64,000 nucleotides of DNA from Bacillus sp. sid0103 (GCF_019219025.1 NZ_JAHUWN010000010.1:62001-126000), one strand, 5' to 3'. Positions 1 through 10,099 are shown, counted from the first letter of the stretch. Notes: generated by a model from the sequence alone, not told the origin. Numbers and translations: made by a program.

Positions 1-216
1 AACTTCTTTATTGATCCAAAGGATATCGCTTCGTTTGATGAGTCTACTTCCTCTTGGATTGTTGAAAAAGGTACCTATAAATTCAAAGTTGGAGCTTCTT
101 CTGTCGATATCAGAGGGACGCTTGATTTTAAAGTGGACAAAGAAATCATTGCCGAGGTAGACAATGACAATGGACCCGATGTGCAATTAGAAACTCTATC
201 AAAATACAATCAGTAG
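1..216 (+). CDS. GH3 beta-glucosidase, C-terminal end (partial)
   Basis: The window opens inside a reading frame that runs 71 codons to a TAG. The residues match the C-terminal fibronectin-III-like domain of glycoside hydrolase family 3, with the pattern DPKDIASFDE, then W-V-E-K-G-Y, then FKVGASSVDIRG. In GH3 enzymes this domain follows the two catalytic domains and helps stability or substrate contact. The catalytic part lies outside the window, so substrate and localisation cannot be read. The next gene, a secreted esterase, begins 48 bases downstream on the same strand, so the two probably share a transcript for degrading plant oligosaccharides (inference). Confidence 0.8.
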   Translation, partial: NFFIDPKDIASFDESTSSWIVEKGTYKFKVGASSVDIRGTLDFKVDKEIIAEVDNDNGPDVQLETLSKYNQ

Positions 217-264
217 AGTAGTAATATGGACATCCTAAAAATAACATTTTGGAGGTAAAGGAAA

Positions 265-1593
265 ATGCTTAAAAAAGTGAAAAAAGGGGCCATATTGGCC
301 ACAATGGCTGCAACCATGACTTTATCTCTCAATACAAACGTTTTCGCTAAACAAATCAATACACAGCCCACATCCTATCAAACCGTGACAGAGATTGAAG
401 ATTGGGGAGCAGCAACCACGAAAGTAATTGTTAATGTTGGGAAACCGATACCAAAGGACTCTGTTACAACAGCTACCTTCAAAGTACATGTGGCCAGAAG
501 CGATAAACGGTTAAAAACACCGTTGCTAGAGGAAGGCGACCGAACAATTACTAAAGCATATGTAGCAGATAAAGACGGCAATCCTGCTGTCCAAACAGGT
601 AAATATGTCGTCTTAGAAATGAAAATTGGCCCTGATGTATCCCTAGGTTCACCTCTTAACTATGATTGGGCTACTACTGGTTTTAATGATTGGATTGATA
701 TGAAATATACCATCACACAGCAAAAGGATATTGAAACAAGTGCAGGAACGATTTCAGGATTAGTTGTCGACCAATTCGCAAGGGAAACAAGAGAACTGGT
801 AGATGATTTTTCAACGGGAAAGGGAACCTATGACAATGTTAGTTTAACTTATGCGGACTATTCGCCAGCAACTGACAATCATAAAAACCCATTAATTATC
901 TGGCTGCACGGCGCGGGTGAAGGCGGCACAGATCCAACGATTCCACTTTCAGCTAATAAAGCAGCAAACTTTGCTTCAAAGGATATTCAATCCTACTTTG
1001 ACGGTGCCTACGTTCTGGCCCCTCAAACTCCGACTTTTTGGATGGACGGTTTAAACGGATTTGGAGATGGAACCTCCAAATATGAGAATGCTTTAATGTC
1101 TTTAATTAAGGATTATGTAGCTAATCACAAAGACGTTGATACCAGCAGAATTTACATTGGCGGTGACTCTAACGGCGGATATATGACCATGCTGATGGCG
1201 AGGGATTATACCCATTACTTTGCCGCAGCATTCCCAACATGTGAAGCCTTAGGGGATAACTTAATTACAGATGGACAAATTCAAAAAATGAAGGATTTCC
1301 CAATGTGGTTCATTGCCGCTAAAGCCGATCCAGTAGTTATCACAACTCAATATGTTGAACCTACGTATAAACGCTTAGTCGAAGTTGGAGCAAAAAATGT
1401 CCATTTATCATTATTTGATAAGGTAGTTGATACCTCCGGTTTATATACCAAAGCGGATGGCACTCCATATGAATACAACGGACACTGGTCTTGGATTTAT
1501 GTATACAATAATGCGCCAACAGACATAATCAACGGAAAAACAACCACCATCATGGAATGGCTGGCAGCACAAACCAACCCAAACACTAAGTAA
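265..1593 (+). CDS. Secreted alpha/beta-hydrolase esterase with Ig-like N-terminal domain
   Basis: This 442-residue protein has a Sec signal peptide (about residues 1-28, lysines, a hydrophobic core, then VFAK). An immunoglobulin-like domain of the kind seen before some bacterial esterases follows at about 40-150. The alpha/beta-hydrolase domain runs from about 190 to 440. It shows an oxyanion motif HGAGEGG (His215 onward), a nucleophile elbow G-D-S-N-G with Ser302, a likely acid Asp355 in AKADP and a likely base His407 in NGHW. This resembles PHB-depolymerase or feruloyl/acetyl-esterase-type carbohydrate esterases; the substrate is unknown. A good GGAGGT lies 8 bases before the ATG. With the upstream GH3 gene it probably strips ester side groups from plant polymers. 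Confidence 0.8.
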   Translation: MLKKVKKGAILATMAATMTLSLNTNVFAKQINTQPTSYQTVTEIEDWGAATTKVIVNVGKPIPKDSVTTATFKVHVARSDKRLKTPLLEEGDRTITKAYVADKDGNPAVQTGKYVVLEMKIGPDVSLGSPLNYDWATTGFNDWIDMKYTITQQKDIETSAGTISGLVVDQFARETRELVDDFSTGKGTYDNVSLTYADYSPATDNHKNPLIIWLHGAGEGGTDPTIPLSANKAANFASKDIQSYFDGAYVLAPQTPTFWMDGLNGFGDGTSKYENALMSLIKDYVANHKDVDTSRIYIGGDSNGGYMTMLMARDYTHYFAAAFPTCEALGDNLITDGQIQKMKDFPMWFIAAKADPVVITTQYVEPTYKRLVEVGAKNVHLSLFDKVVDTSGLYTKADGTPYEYNGHWSWIYVYNNAPTDIINGKTTTIMEWLAAQTNPNTK

Positions 1594-1632
1594 ACGGTGG
1601 CAAATAAATGGTGTCAGGCACCACCAAAAGAC

Positions 1633-1675
1633 AACAGGCCGATTTGTCCACCTTAGGTGGACAAATCGGCCTGTT
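1633..1675. terminator. Bidirectional terminator between esterase and galR
   Basis: Two perfect 20-base arms (1633-1652 and 1656-1675) are separated by three bases and followed by TTTTAGTTTTTT on the plus strand, with A-rich sequence on the other side. It lies between convergent genes. The centre reads TTTGTCCACC/GGTGGACAAA, and a GGTGTCAGGCACCACC half-repeat sits just before it at 1610-1625. The terminator therefore seems built from the intergenic repeat family found elsewhere in the window. Confidence 0.85.
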
Positions 1676-1691
1676 TTAGTTTTTTATTAGG

Positions 1692-2684
<993 letters not shown>

Positions 2685-3743
2685 TCAGTCTCCTAATGTA
2701 TTAGCAAAAAAACGGTACACTGTTTTGGAATAGTATACTTCCTCTGGATTCAAAATGACAGATGGAAACTCTGGTTGGTGGATGGCATCAGGAAATCCTT
2801 GCGTTTCTAAACAAACACCCAAATAGTTCTCTGCCCTGACTCCTGCGATAGAATAAGGACCTTCTATAAAATTTCCTGTATAAAGAACGACACATGGCTG
2901 ATCGGTCGTGACAAGAAGGGAGCGGCCGCTTTCTTCATCGCTTAAGATTATCGTATTTTCTCCCTCTTGCGTAAAGACGAGTGGATGGTCGTAGCCATTA
3001 CCGACCAGCACATTCTGGGGATAAGATGAATTCAGACCAGAACTTAACCTTCTGCCATGCTTAAAATCAAAGGGAGTATTCTTAGAATCAATCAACTTAC
3101 CAGTAGGGATAAGATCGTCTCTCAACTCTAAAAATCGATCACTATCTAATTTAAGAATGTGCTCCGAACAATCTCTTTTTATATTACCACTTAAGTTAAA
3201 ATACGAGTGATTCGTTAAGTTGACTAACGTTTTTTGATCCGTTTCACTTTTATAACTAATATCGAGTTCATTTTTATTATTTAGAATGTACGTAACAGTG
3301 GTGTCTAGATTACCTGGATAGCCTTCTTCTCCGTCTGGACTATGGTAAAAAAACTTCAACCCGACAGCATTTTCTTCCTCGATGATTTCAGCTTTCCAAA
3401 TCACAGAGTTAAAACCCTTCTTGCCTCCGTGCAGATGATTGGGATAGTTATTGTCAGCAAGTTTATATTCTTTCCCGTCCAATTCAAAACTTGCACCGCC
3501 AATTCTTCCGGCTACCCGTCCACAAACTGCTCCGAAATACGGTGACCATTCTGTATAATCTTCGAAGTTATCAAAACCAAGAACAACATTTTCAAAGTTT
3601 CCACGGCGGTCAGGGACGATGATTTTCGTAATGATACAACCATAATCCAAACAAGAAACCATCATGCCATAATCATTGACCAGTGTATACTCAGTAACAG
3701 TCTCACCCTCGTAACTGCCGAATATTCTATTTAATATTTTCAT
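2685..3743 (-). CDS. galM: Aldose 1-epimerase (galactose mutarotase)
   Basis: GalM interconverts beta- and alpha-D-galactose so that galactokinase can use the sugar released by beta-galactosidase. The 352-residue protein shows the family landmarks: NHLHGG around His105, NLTNHSYFNLSG with the likely catalytic His179, and CLETQGFPDA carrying the C-terminal catalytic Glu. I chose the ATG at 3743 (MKILNRIFG) because GGAG sits 8 bases upstream. The in-frame GTG at 3752 lies directly on that ribosome site. It is cytoplasmic and follows galT by 18 bases in the gal operon. Confidence 0.92.
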   Translation of the reverse strand: MKILNRIFGSYEGETVTEYTLVNDYGMMVSCLDYGCIITKIIVPDRRGNFENVVLGFDNFEDYTEWSPYFGAVCGRVAGRIGGASFELDGKEYKLADNNYPNHLHGGKKGFNSVIWKAEIIEEENAVGLKFFYHSPDGEEGYPGNLDTTVTYILNNKNELDISYKSETDQKTLVNLTNHSYFNLSGNIKRDCSEHILKLDSDRFLELRDDLIPTGKLIDSKNTPFDFKHGRRLSSGLNSSYPQNVLVGNGYDHPLVFTQEGENTIILSDEESGRSLLVTTDQPCVVLYTGNFIEGPYSIAGVRAENYLGVCLETQGFPDAIHQPEFPSVILNPEEVYYSKTVYRFFANTLGD

Positions 3744-3761
3744 CGATATCACTCCATATTT

Positions 3762-5246
3762 TTACAAAGAATTGATAAAACGCTGGAACCCAGCTTGCCC
3801 TGCCTCGTCCCGCTTGAACACTCCTGCATCTTCCAAGACCCTTGAAAATTTCTTTCCCACTTCTTCTCTTACTAGACCTTCCACATTCACTTCGTTAGGG
3901 ATATCTTGATAGCGTGCCTTTAACGATTCCGCCCATTCTAAATGGTACTCGGCAATTTCAGCAGTTTTTCCAAGGATGTACCTCTGTACTTCTCCTAGTT
4001 CAGCCTTTAACCGTGCAGGTAAAACAGCCAGCCCCATTACTTCAATTAGGCCGATATTTTCCTTCTTAATATGATGAACGTCGGCGTGTGGGTGGAAAAT
4101 ACCCAGCGGATGTTCATCGCTTGTTCGGTTGTTACGGAGTACTAAGTCCAGTTCAAAAACATCCTCATTTTTCCTTGCAATCGGTGTAACGGTATTATGC
4201 GGCGTCTCTCTGGTTCTCGCCAAAATTTCAAGCGTCTCATCACTGTAATTTTTCCATTGGTCAAAAATATGTGAACCTGCTTCAACAAGATCGCTAATTT
4301 GAGAAGAGCGAAGGCGAATGACGGACATTGGCCACTTCACAACCGAGCACTCTACAGTAGGAAAACCAGCCATCTTAAATGTCCAGTCATCACCAGCCTT
4401 CGCCATCGCAAATTGATAATTCCCGCCTTGATAATGATCATGGGTTAAAATCGAACCGCCGACAATTGGCAGATCCGCATTAGAGCCCACAAAGTAATGG
4501 GGAAATTGTTCAACAAAGCTCAAGAGCCGTAAGAAAGACGTGGCACTAACGACCATATCGGTATGTTTTTCTGAGAGGACAATACAATGCTCATTGTAAT
4601 ACACATACGGTGAATACTGAAGATACCATGGCTGATCTACTAGATTAACGCGAATCATTCGGTGATTGGAGCGGGCCGGGTGTCCGACTCTGCCTGCGTA
4701 ACCTTCATTTTCAACACATAGCAGGCATTTCGGATAATCTGTTTTTTGCACCGACCGCTCGAGCGCGATACTTCTAGGATCCTTTTCAGGTTTCGATAGA
4801 TTAATAGTTATGTCCAGTTCACCATATTCTGTGGCGGTTTTATACTCGATATTCTTCCGAATCCGCTTCATTTGAATATAATTGCTATTTTTACTTAACT
4901 CATAAAAATACTCGGTTGCTGCTTTTGGATCCAGGTTATATCTATCATAAAATAGCTGATTGACAGTCGATGGACGCGCGATAAAACAGTTCATAATTTT
5001 ACTTGAAAAAATCTCTTTCTCATCAAATAATTCTTCAATTATCCCTTGATTGCAGGCATAGTCCACGATTAAATCGAGTAAATCAGGGATTTCCATATAA
5101 CTGCTCTCAGCTAATTCCACTTCCTTAAACTCGGTTAAATGGAGCAGTGACAGAATTTGATTGCGTGCATATATTTCATCTTCCTGCTCCATTAATTGAG
5201 TGGCAATCGCGCGATTAATTAATTGTTGTATTAGTTGATAAATCAT
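3762..5246 (-). CDS. galT: UTP/UDP-glucose--hexose-1-phosphate uridylyltransferase, class II
   Basis: GalT exchanges the uridylyl group between UDP-glucose and galactose-1-phosphate, the central Leloir step. At 494 residues it matches the long Firmicutes class II GalT rather than the roughly 350-residue E. coli type. Recognisable segments are NEHCIVLSEKH, ILTHDHYQGG (the histidine-rich active-site block) and FHPHADVHHIKKENIGLIE. The start is an ATG with GAGGGG upstream. It is 11 bases downstream of galE. No signal peptide or membrane segment is seen, as expected for a cytoplasmic enzyme. Confidence 0.93.
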   Translation of the reverse strand: MIYQLIQQLINRAIATQLMEQEDEIYARNQILSLLHLTEFKEVELAESSYMEIPDLLDLIVDYACNQGIIEELFDEKEIFSSKIMNCFIARPSTVNQLFYDRYNLDPKAATEYFYELSKNSNYIQMKRIRKNIEYKTATEYGELDITINLSKPEKDPRSIALERSVQKTDYPKCLLCVENEGYAGRVGHPARSNHRMIRVNLVDQPWYLQYSPYVYYNEHCIVLSEKHTDMVVSATSFLRLLSFVEQFPHYFVGSNADLPIVGGSILTHDHYQGGNYQFAMAKAGDDWTFKMAGFPTVECSVVKWPMSVIRLRSSQISDLVEAGSHIFDQWKNYSDETLEILARTRETPHNTVTPIARKNEDVFELDLVLRNNRTSDEHPLGIFHPHADVHHIKKENIGLIEVMGLAVLPARLKAELGEVQRYILGKTAEIAEYHLEWAESLKARYQDIPNEVNVEGLVREEVGKKFSRVLEDAGVFKRDEAGQAGFQRFINSL

Positions 5247-5257
5247 TATGATCCCCT

Positions 5258-6247
5258 CTATTTCTGATATCCATTAGGGTGATGCTGATGCCAGTTCCAG
5301 GCATTGCTTATAATTTGATGAATCGAAGTTCTCGTTGGATTCCATCCCAATTCCTTTTTTGCTTTTTCCGAAGAAGCAATTAAGGTACTCGGGTCTCCCG
5401 ATCGACGTTCACCGATTTTCACCGGAATATCAATTCCTGTCACTTCTTTAGCTGTCTCAACAATTTCTTTTACCGAGAACCCTTGACTTGAGCCTAAATT
5501 GAAAATATTACTCTCCCTGCCATTCTGCAAATAACGTAATGCTAAAAGATGGGCATCAATTAAATCTTCAACATGGATGTAATCTCGAACGCAGGTCCCG
5601 TCCTCTGTATCATAATCTTCCCCAAATATTGTTACGGCCGGTCTTTTCCCTAATGCCGCTTCGAGGACAACAGGGATTAGGTGTGTTTCAGGATCATGGT
5701 CTTCTCCAATTTGTCCGTCACTTCTTGCTGAAGCAACATTAAAATAGCGAAGTGATACATAGCTGAGATCAAAAGCCTTTTCACACCAGGCCATCATTTT
5801 CTCCATTGCCAGCTTGGTTTCACCATAGGTATTTGTTGGAATGGTTGCTGCATCTTCTGTTATAGGTACAATTTTCTGTTCTCCATAGACGGCTGCTGTG
5901 GAAGAAAAAACGATATGCTTGACGGCAAATTCTTTCATCATTTCAAGAACGATTTGTGTTCCGTATACGTTGTTATCGAAGTATTTTAATGGTTCAACCA
6001 TCGATTCCCCGACAAGGGAATTGGCGGCAAAATGCAAAATCGCGTCAATGTTTTCTTTTTCAAAAACCGAACGCATAAACTCACGGCTGCGGATATCACC
6101 TTTATAAAAGGCAGCCTTTGGATGAACCGCATCCTCATGGCCTGTTTGCAAATCATCAATGACAACTACCGAAAAGCCCTGATCAATCAACTGATAAACA
6201 GCGTGCGAACCGACGTACCCCGCGCCGCCTAATACAAGGATACTCAT
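5258..6247 (-). CDS. galE: UDP-glucose 4-epimerase
   Basis: GalE converts UDP-galactose to UDP-glucose using bound NAD, closing the Leloir cycle and supplying UDP-galactose for envelope sugars. It is a 329-residue short-chain dehydrogenase/reductase with the Rossmann loop GGAGYVGSH (7-15), the active-site Ser/Thr at FSSTAAVYG (115-122), and the catalytic pair Tyr141 and Lys145 in YGETK. Its ATG overlaps the galK stop codon by one base (TAATG), with GGAGGA inside galK, which indicates translational coupling. Confidence 0.95.
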   Translation of the reverse strand: MSILVLGGAGYVGSHAVYQLIDQGFSVVVIDDLQTGHEDAVHPKAAFYKGDIRSREFMRSVFEKENIDAILHFAANSLVGESMVEPLKYFDNNVYGTQIVLEMMKEFAVKHIVFSSTAAVYGEQKIVPITEDAATIPTNTYGETKLAMEKMMAWCEKAFDLSYVSLRYFNVASARSDGQIGEDHDPETHLIPVVLEAALGKRPAVTIFGEDYDTEDGTCVRDYIHVEDLIDAHLLALRYLQNGRESNIFNLGSSQGFSVKEIVETAKEVTGIDIPVKIGERRSGDPSTLIASSEKAKKELGWNPTRTSIHQIISNAWNWHQHHPNGYQK

Positions 6248-7428
6248 TATATCGCTTCCTCCATTTGAATTTCTTTTGCGCCGTCGCCGATACTTGCTAC
6301 GTAAAATTCTGCCTCGTAGCCAATTTTCTCTAGGTAAGCTTCACCAACATTGGCAATAAAGTTCTCAACCTCTTCATTTGCTACAATCGCAATCGCACAT
6401 CCGCCGAATCCTGCACCTGTCATGCGCGCGCCAAGAACTCCCGGCTGTTTCCATGCAGCTTCTACTAAACTATCAAGCTCAACACCAGTAACCTCATAAT
6501 CATCTCGTAATGAGATGTGTGATTGATTAATCAATTGTCCGAACACCTCTAGATTCCCTAACTTTAGCTCTTCTAGGGCTTTAATGGTTCTCATGTTTTC
6601 ATAGACAGCGTGCTTTGCCCGTTTGCGAACTGTTTCATTGGTGATCAGGTACTGATTTTCATCGAATTCCACTTCAGATAACTGACCAAGAGCCTCAATC
6701 GGCAGCTTTTGTTGAAGTTGCGCCAATGCCTCTTCGCATTCTCCTCGTCTTTCGTTGTATTTCGAATCAGCTAATTCCCTGCGTTTGTTCGTATTCATAA
6801 TTAAAATTTTGTAGTCTTCAAGATGAATTGGTGCATACTCATATTTAAGAGTCTGACAATCTAGCAGGATTCCTGCATCTTTCATACCCATGCCAATCGC
6901 AAACTGATCCATGATGCCGCTGTTCACACCAATAAATTCATTCTCTACTTTTTTGCCAATCTTGATGAGTTCCAATCGAGGAATGTCTAATTGGAAGAGG
7001 CCATTTACAAGCACTCCCGTTAAAAGCTCAATAGACGCTGATGAAGAAAGACCTGCACCATTTGGAATATTGCCTTGAATGACACAATCAAATCCGAAGG
7101 GAATTTCATAGCCCGCCTCAATAATGTAACGAATCATCCCTTTCGGATAGTTGGCCCAATTGTGTTCTTTCTTATAATCTAGTTCGTTGAGGTTAAATTC
7201 AATGATTCCTTTTTCAGGGAAGTTGGTTGAGTACAAGCGAAACACTTTATCTTCCCGCTTTCTTGCTACCGCATAGGTACCATACGTAATCGCACATGGA
7301 AAAACATGACCGCCATTGTAATCGGTATGCTCGCCGATTAAATTAATCCTTCCAGGAGCGAAAAAGGCTTGCCTTGGTAAAACCTGAAACATATCTAAGA
7401 ATACTTGATTAAGTGTGATAACGTTCAT
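6247..7428 (-). CDS. galK: Galactokinase
   Basis: GalK phosphorylates alpha-D-galactose with ATP to galactose-1-phosphate. This 393-residue GHMP kinase has the galactokinase signature GRINLIGEHTDYNGG (26-40), the ATP loop PNGAGLSSSAS (122-132) and the C-terminal GHMP motif MTGAGFGGCAIA. It is the first gene of galK-galE-galT-galM-galR. A promoter with operator-like inverted repeats lies 50-100 bases upstream, and the upstream alpha-galactosidase ends in its own terminator, so this unit can be transcribed separately. A CTGGAGGAA ribosome site precedes the ATG. Confidence 0.95.
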   Translation of the reverse strand: MNVITLNQVFLDMFQVLPRQAFFAPGRINLIGEHTDYNGGHVFPCAITYGTYAVARKREDKVFRLYSTNFPEKGIIEFNLNELDYKKEHNWANYPKGMIRYIIEAGYEIPFGFDCVIQGNIPNGAGLSSSASIELLTGVLVNGLFQLDIPRLELIKIGKKVENEFIGVNSGIMDQFAIGMGMKDAGILLDCQTLKYEYAPIHLEDYKILIMNTNKRRELADSKYNERRGECEEALAQLQQKLPIEALGQLSEVEFDENQYLITNETVRKRAKHAVYENMRTIKALEELKLGNLEVFGQLINQSHISLRDDYEVTGVELDSLVEAAWKQPGVLGARMTGAGFGGCAIAIVANEEVENFIANVGEAYLEKIGYEAEFYVASIGDGAKEIQMEEAI

Positions 7429-7475
7429 TTCAAATTCCTCCAGAAGTATCGTGTCTTGTATGTTAACTACTTTAA

Positions 7476-7530
7476 ATTTTACTCCCCTTAGTAAAAACTT
7501 TCAATATTTTTACTAAAATTTTACGTAAAA
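7476..7530 (-). promoter_or_regulatory. Promoter and GalR-like operators of the galKETMR operon
   Basis: Read leftward there is a -35 box TTGAAA (7499-7504), a 17-base spacer and a -10 box TAAAAT (7476-7481). Perfect 10-base inverted repeats, TTAGTAAAAA and TTTTTACTAA, lie at 7488-7497 and 7507-7516 and flank the -35 box. A 12-base palindrome TTTTACGTAAAA lies just upstream at 7519-7530. Binding there would block RNA polymerase. The LacI-type regulator at the operon end is the expected ligand; this is inference from layout. Confidence 0.65.
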
Positions 7531-7537
7531 AATATAA

Positions 7538-7569
7538 AAATGGCGCATGAAATAATTCATGCGCCATTT
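7538..7569 (-). terminator. Terminator of the alpha-galactosidase gene
   Basis: Two 14-base arms AAATGGCGCATGAA and TTCATGCGCCATTT are separated by 4 bases. Read leftward the stem is followed by a T-rich run (TTTTTATATTTTTT). It lies 31 bases past the alpha-galactosidase stop codon and separates that gene from the galK promoter. Confidence 0.85.
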
Positions 7570-7600
7570 CCGTTTAAATATCTTAATAATCAATGACCCA

Positions 7601-9835
7601 TTATTTCTCTAATTGTTTCAAATAAAATACTTGTGACTGGAAGTCGCCCCCTCGCTCGGCGCTTCCGTCATTGACACCATTAAACTCAGTTGGAAGCGGC
7701 ATTCCCACGTTCATGAGTTCATCACCAAAATACGTTCGCTCGCTTCCAGCCGCTTTATATGCTTTTGTTTCATCTAAGCCAGTGAGACGCAGGGTTTGCT
7801 GTTTTTTGGGATTAGGTGTTGCCAAAACTTTATACCAGCCAATCAATGCTTCCGATTGGTCCTGACTCACGACCATCCATGCCGTTTCATTATTTGCAAA
7901 CGGACTCATCAGGCGATAAAAGTGACCATCCCGTATCAACTCACGATGCTCTTTATAAAATGCGACCTGCTCTTTAATATCAGCACGTTCTTCTTCGGTT
8001 AATTTCACTGGGTCTAATTCATAGCCAAAGGTTCCAAAATACGCTGCGTTCGCCCTTGTTTGTAATGGCGTTGACCGTAATGTTTGGTGATTCGGAACAG
8101 CTGATACATGAGAGCCCATGCTGTAGAGCGGATACGCAAAGGATGTGCCATATTGAATTTTCAGCCGTTCTATCGCATCTGTATCATCACTCGTCCAAGC
8201 CTGTGGTGCATAATACAACATCCCCGGGTCGAACCGGCCTCCCCCGCCCGCACAAGATTCAAACAACACATGCGGGAATTCCCTCGTTAACCGATCATAG
8301 AGATCATAGACCCCTAAAATATAACGATGGAAAAACTCGCCTTGCTGATGGACGGCAAGTTTTGGCGAGAAGGCTTCGGTCATGTTCCGATTCATATCCC
8401 ATTTAATATAAGCAAGGTTTGTTTTTCTAATAATATCGGCCATTTTTTCATAAAGATAATCCACAATTTCTTGTCTGGAAAAGTCAAGAACCAGCTGATT
8501 TCGTCCCAATGTATAGGGTTGACCTGGAATACCAACTGCCCAATCTGGATGCTCGCTAAATAATTCACTGTTTGGACTAATCATTTCAGGCTCAAACCAG
8601 AGTCCAAATTTCATTCCAGTTGCTGCAATTTTCTCTGCTAAACTTTCTAAACCATTGGGAAGCTTAGCTAAGTCTACATGCCAATCTCCCAGCGAGGAAG
8701 TATCGTCATTCCGTTTTCCAAACCAGCCATCATCAAGGACAAACAGCTCGATTCCTAATTCACTGGCGGATTTAGCAATATTCACAAGTTTTTCTTCATT
8801 AAAATCAAAGTAGGTTGCTTCCCAGTTGTTAATCAATATTGGGCGTACAGACTGCTTCCATTGTTCCTGAATCAGATGCTCGCGGTAAAGAGCATGAAAA
8901 GCCTGACTCATCCCGTTTAAACCTTGATCGGAATATACCATCACGACCTCTGGGGTTTGAAATGAAGCTTGCTGCTTTAAATTCCACTTAAAGCCGAACG
9001 GATGAATCCCAACAGTAAGTCTCGCAGTATCGTAATGATCGACTTCTACTTGCATCAAAAAATTACTGCTATAGATAAAATTAAAGCCATATACTTCACC
9101 TGCATGTTCTGTCGCCTCAGGCCGTTTTAGTGCCAAGAATGGATTATGATGGTGCGAGCTGGCACCACGCAGACTGGAAATAGACTGAATGCCTGTTTCA
9201 AGTCTTCTCTCCTTCACATGACGCTCCCGTGACCACGCACCGGCTAAATGGGTAAATACAAAATCTTTATCCGGCAGGTCAAGCGATGCGCCCATCAACC
9301 GCCCAATCACCAATTCCTCTGACCCCTTATTAATAAGGGAGGCACTTCTTGTTATGACGGGTTTGTCACGGAAAATCGTATAATTTAATATTAATTCCGC
9401 CTGCAGGAACTCATCTTTTAAGATGATTTGCAGTGTACTAGCTTCATGATTTTCTTTTGTATAGGTGGCTGGTAGACCGTCAAGACCTGGCTTTCCTTCA
9501 TGCAATTGATACGATTCATATGTGAAATTTGGAACATGGTTAGCTGTAGTTTTACTAACACTGATTGCTGGTTCACGAAAATCAGAATTTCCGTATGCAG
9601 GGTATTCTTGACGCAAGGTTTCCAAACCAAAGGCAGGATCGTCCCCATATACGTGCGTTGTTGCCCCAGTTGGCACATCATACGCTTGCAAATGGGAAAA
9701 ATCTTCTCGATGTCGCAATGCCTTACCGTAATAAAGATGACCTAATTGTCCATTTTTCATCACGTGAAAAATATAACTGACTTTGCCATTTGTTAAATGA
9801 AACTGCCTGTCTTCTTGATTCACATGAATTAACAT
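7601..9835 (-). CDS. Alpha-galactosidase, GH36
   Basis: This 744-residue enzyme releases terminal alpha-galactose from melibiose, raffinose or galactomannan oligosaccharides. It has the GH36 layout: an N-terminal beta-supersandwich (about 1-320), a central TIM barrel and a C-terminal beta domain. The nucleophile lies in YIKWDMNRN (Asp480) and the acid/base in WTSDDTDAIERL (Asp550); ESCAGGGGRFD precedes it. Length and residue spacing closely match Geobacillus AgaA-type enzymes. The ATG at 9835 has AAGGAG 6 bases upstream; an in-frame GTG at 9850 overlaps that site and is rejected. No signal peptide is seen, so the sugars are cleaved after import. Confidence 0.93.
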   Translation of the reverse strand: MLIHVNQEDRQFHLTNGKVSYIFHVMKNGQLGHLYYGKALRHREDFSHLQAYDVPTGATTHVYGDDPAFGLETLRQEYPAYGNSDFREPAISVSKTTANHVPNFTYESYQLHEGKPGLDGLPATYTKENHEASTLQIILKDEFLQAELILNYTIFRDKPVITRSASLINKGSEELVIGRLMGASLDLPDKDFVFTHLAGAWSRERHVKERRLETGIQSISSLRGASSHHHNPFLALKRPEATEHAGEVYGFNFIYSSNFLMQVEVDHYDTARLTVGIHPFGFKWNLKQQASFQTPEVVMVYSDQGLNGMSQAFHALYREHLIQEQWKQSVRPILINNWEATYFDFNEEKLVNIAKSASELGIELFVLDDGWFGKRNDDTSSLGDWHVDLAKLPNGLESLAEKIAATGMKFGLWFEPEMISPNSELFSEHPDWAVGIPGQPYTLGRNQLVLDFSRQEIVDYLYEKMADIIRKTNLAYIKWDMNRNMTEAFSPKLAVHQQGEFFHRYILGVYDLYDRLTREFPHVLFESCAGGGGRFDPGMLYYAPQAWTSDDTDAIERLKIQYGTSFAYPLYSMGSHVSAVPNHQTLRSTPLQTRANAAYFGTFGYELDPVKLTEEERADIKEQVAFYKEHRELIRDGHFYRLMSPFANNETAWMVVSQDQSEALIGWYKVLATPNPKKQQTLRLTGLDETKAYKAAGSERTYFGDELMNVGMPLPTEFNGVNDGSAERGGDFQSQVFYLKQLEK

Positions 9836-9897
9836 AACATTCTCCTTCACAAAATTGGTTTGTTTTAGACATATTCTTTTTACTTATAGTCTCTATT

Positions 9898-10042
9898 AAA
9901 CTTGGCTGTTGATTTCCGCTCCAGGCACTTCGCTTTCCGCGGGCGGTCCGGGGAGCCTCCTCGGCGCTTAGCGCCTGCGGGGTCTCCCCTGGTCCGTCCT
10001 CCCGCAGGAGTCTTCGTGCCTTCCGCTACAATCAACTTGGCT
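9898..10042. repeat. GC-rich hairpin repeat element (about 140 bp)
   Basis: A strongly GC-rich block in an AT-rich gap between lacZ and the alpha-galactosidase gene. The outer ends read TTGATTTCCGCTCC and GCTACAATCAACTT (partial inverted ends). The inner arms AGGCAC...GGTCCGGGGAG and CTCCCCTGGTCCG...GTGCCT fold into a long imperfect hairpin with a small GGCGCTTAGCGCC hairpin at the centre. From memory, very similar elements are scattered through Bacillaceae intergenic regions; I could not search for copies. It encodes no protein. Confidence 0.7.
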
Positions 10043-10072
10043 ATAAAATTTTTACAAAGCTTACTTATAAGG

Positions 10073-10099
10073 AAAGAGCCTGGCAAAATCAGGCTCTTT
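10073..10099 (-). terminator. Stem-loop terminator after lacZ
   Basis: Arms AAAGAGCCTG (10073-10082) and CAGGCTCTTT (10090-10099) with a 7-base loop lie 24 bases past the lacZ stop codon. A T-containing run (TTTCCTT) follows on the leftward transcript. The T-run is weak, so partial read-through to the alpha-galactosidase gene is possible. Confidence 0.65.

Noticed and set aside
8056..8563. Plus-strand frames inside the alpha-galactosidase gene
   Set aside because: They are reverse-strand shadows of a gene with all catalytic residues present.
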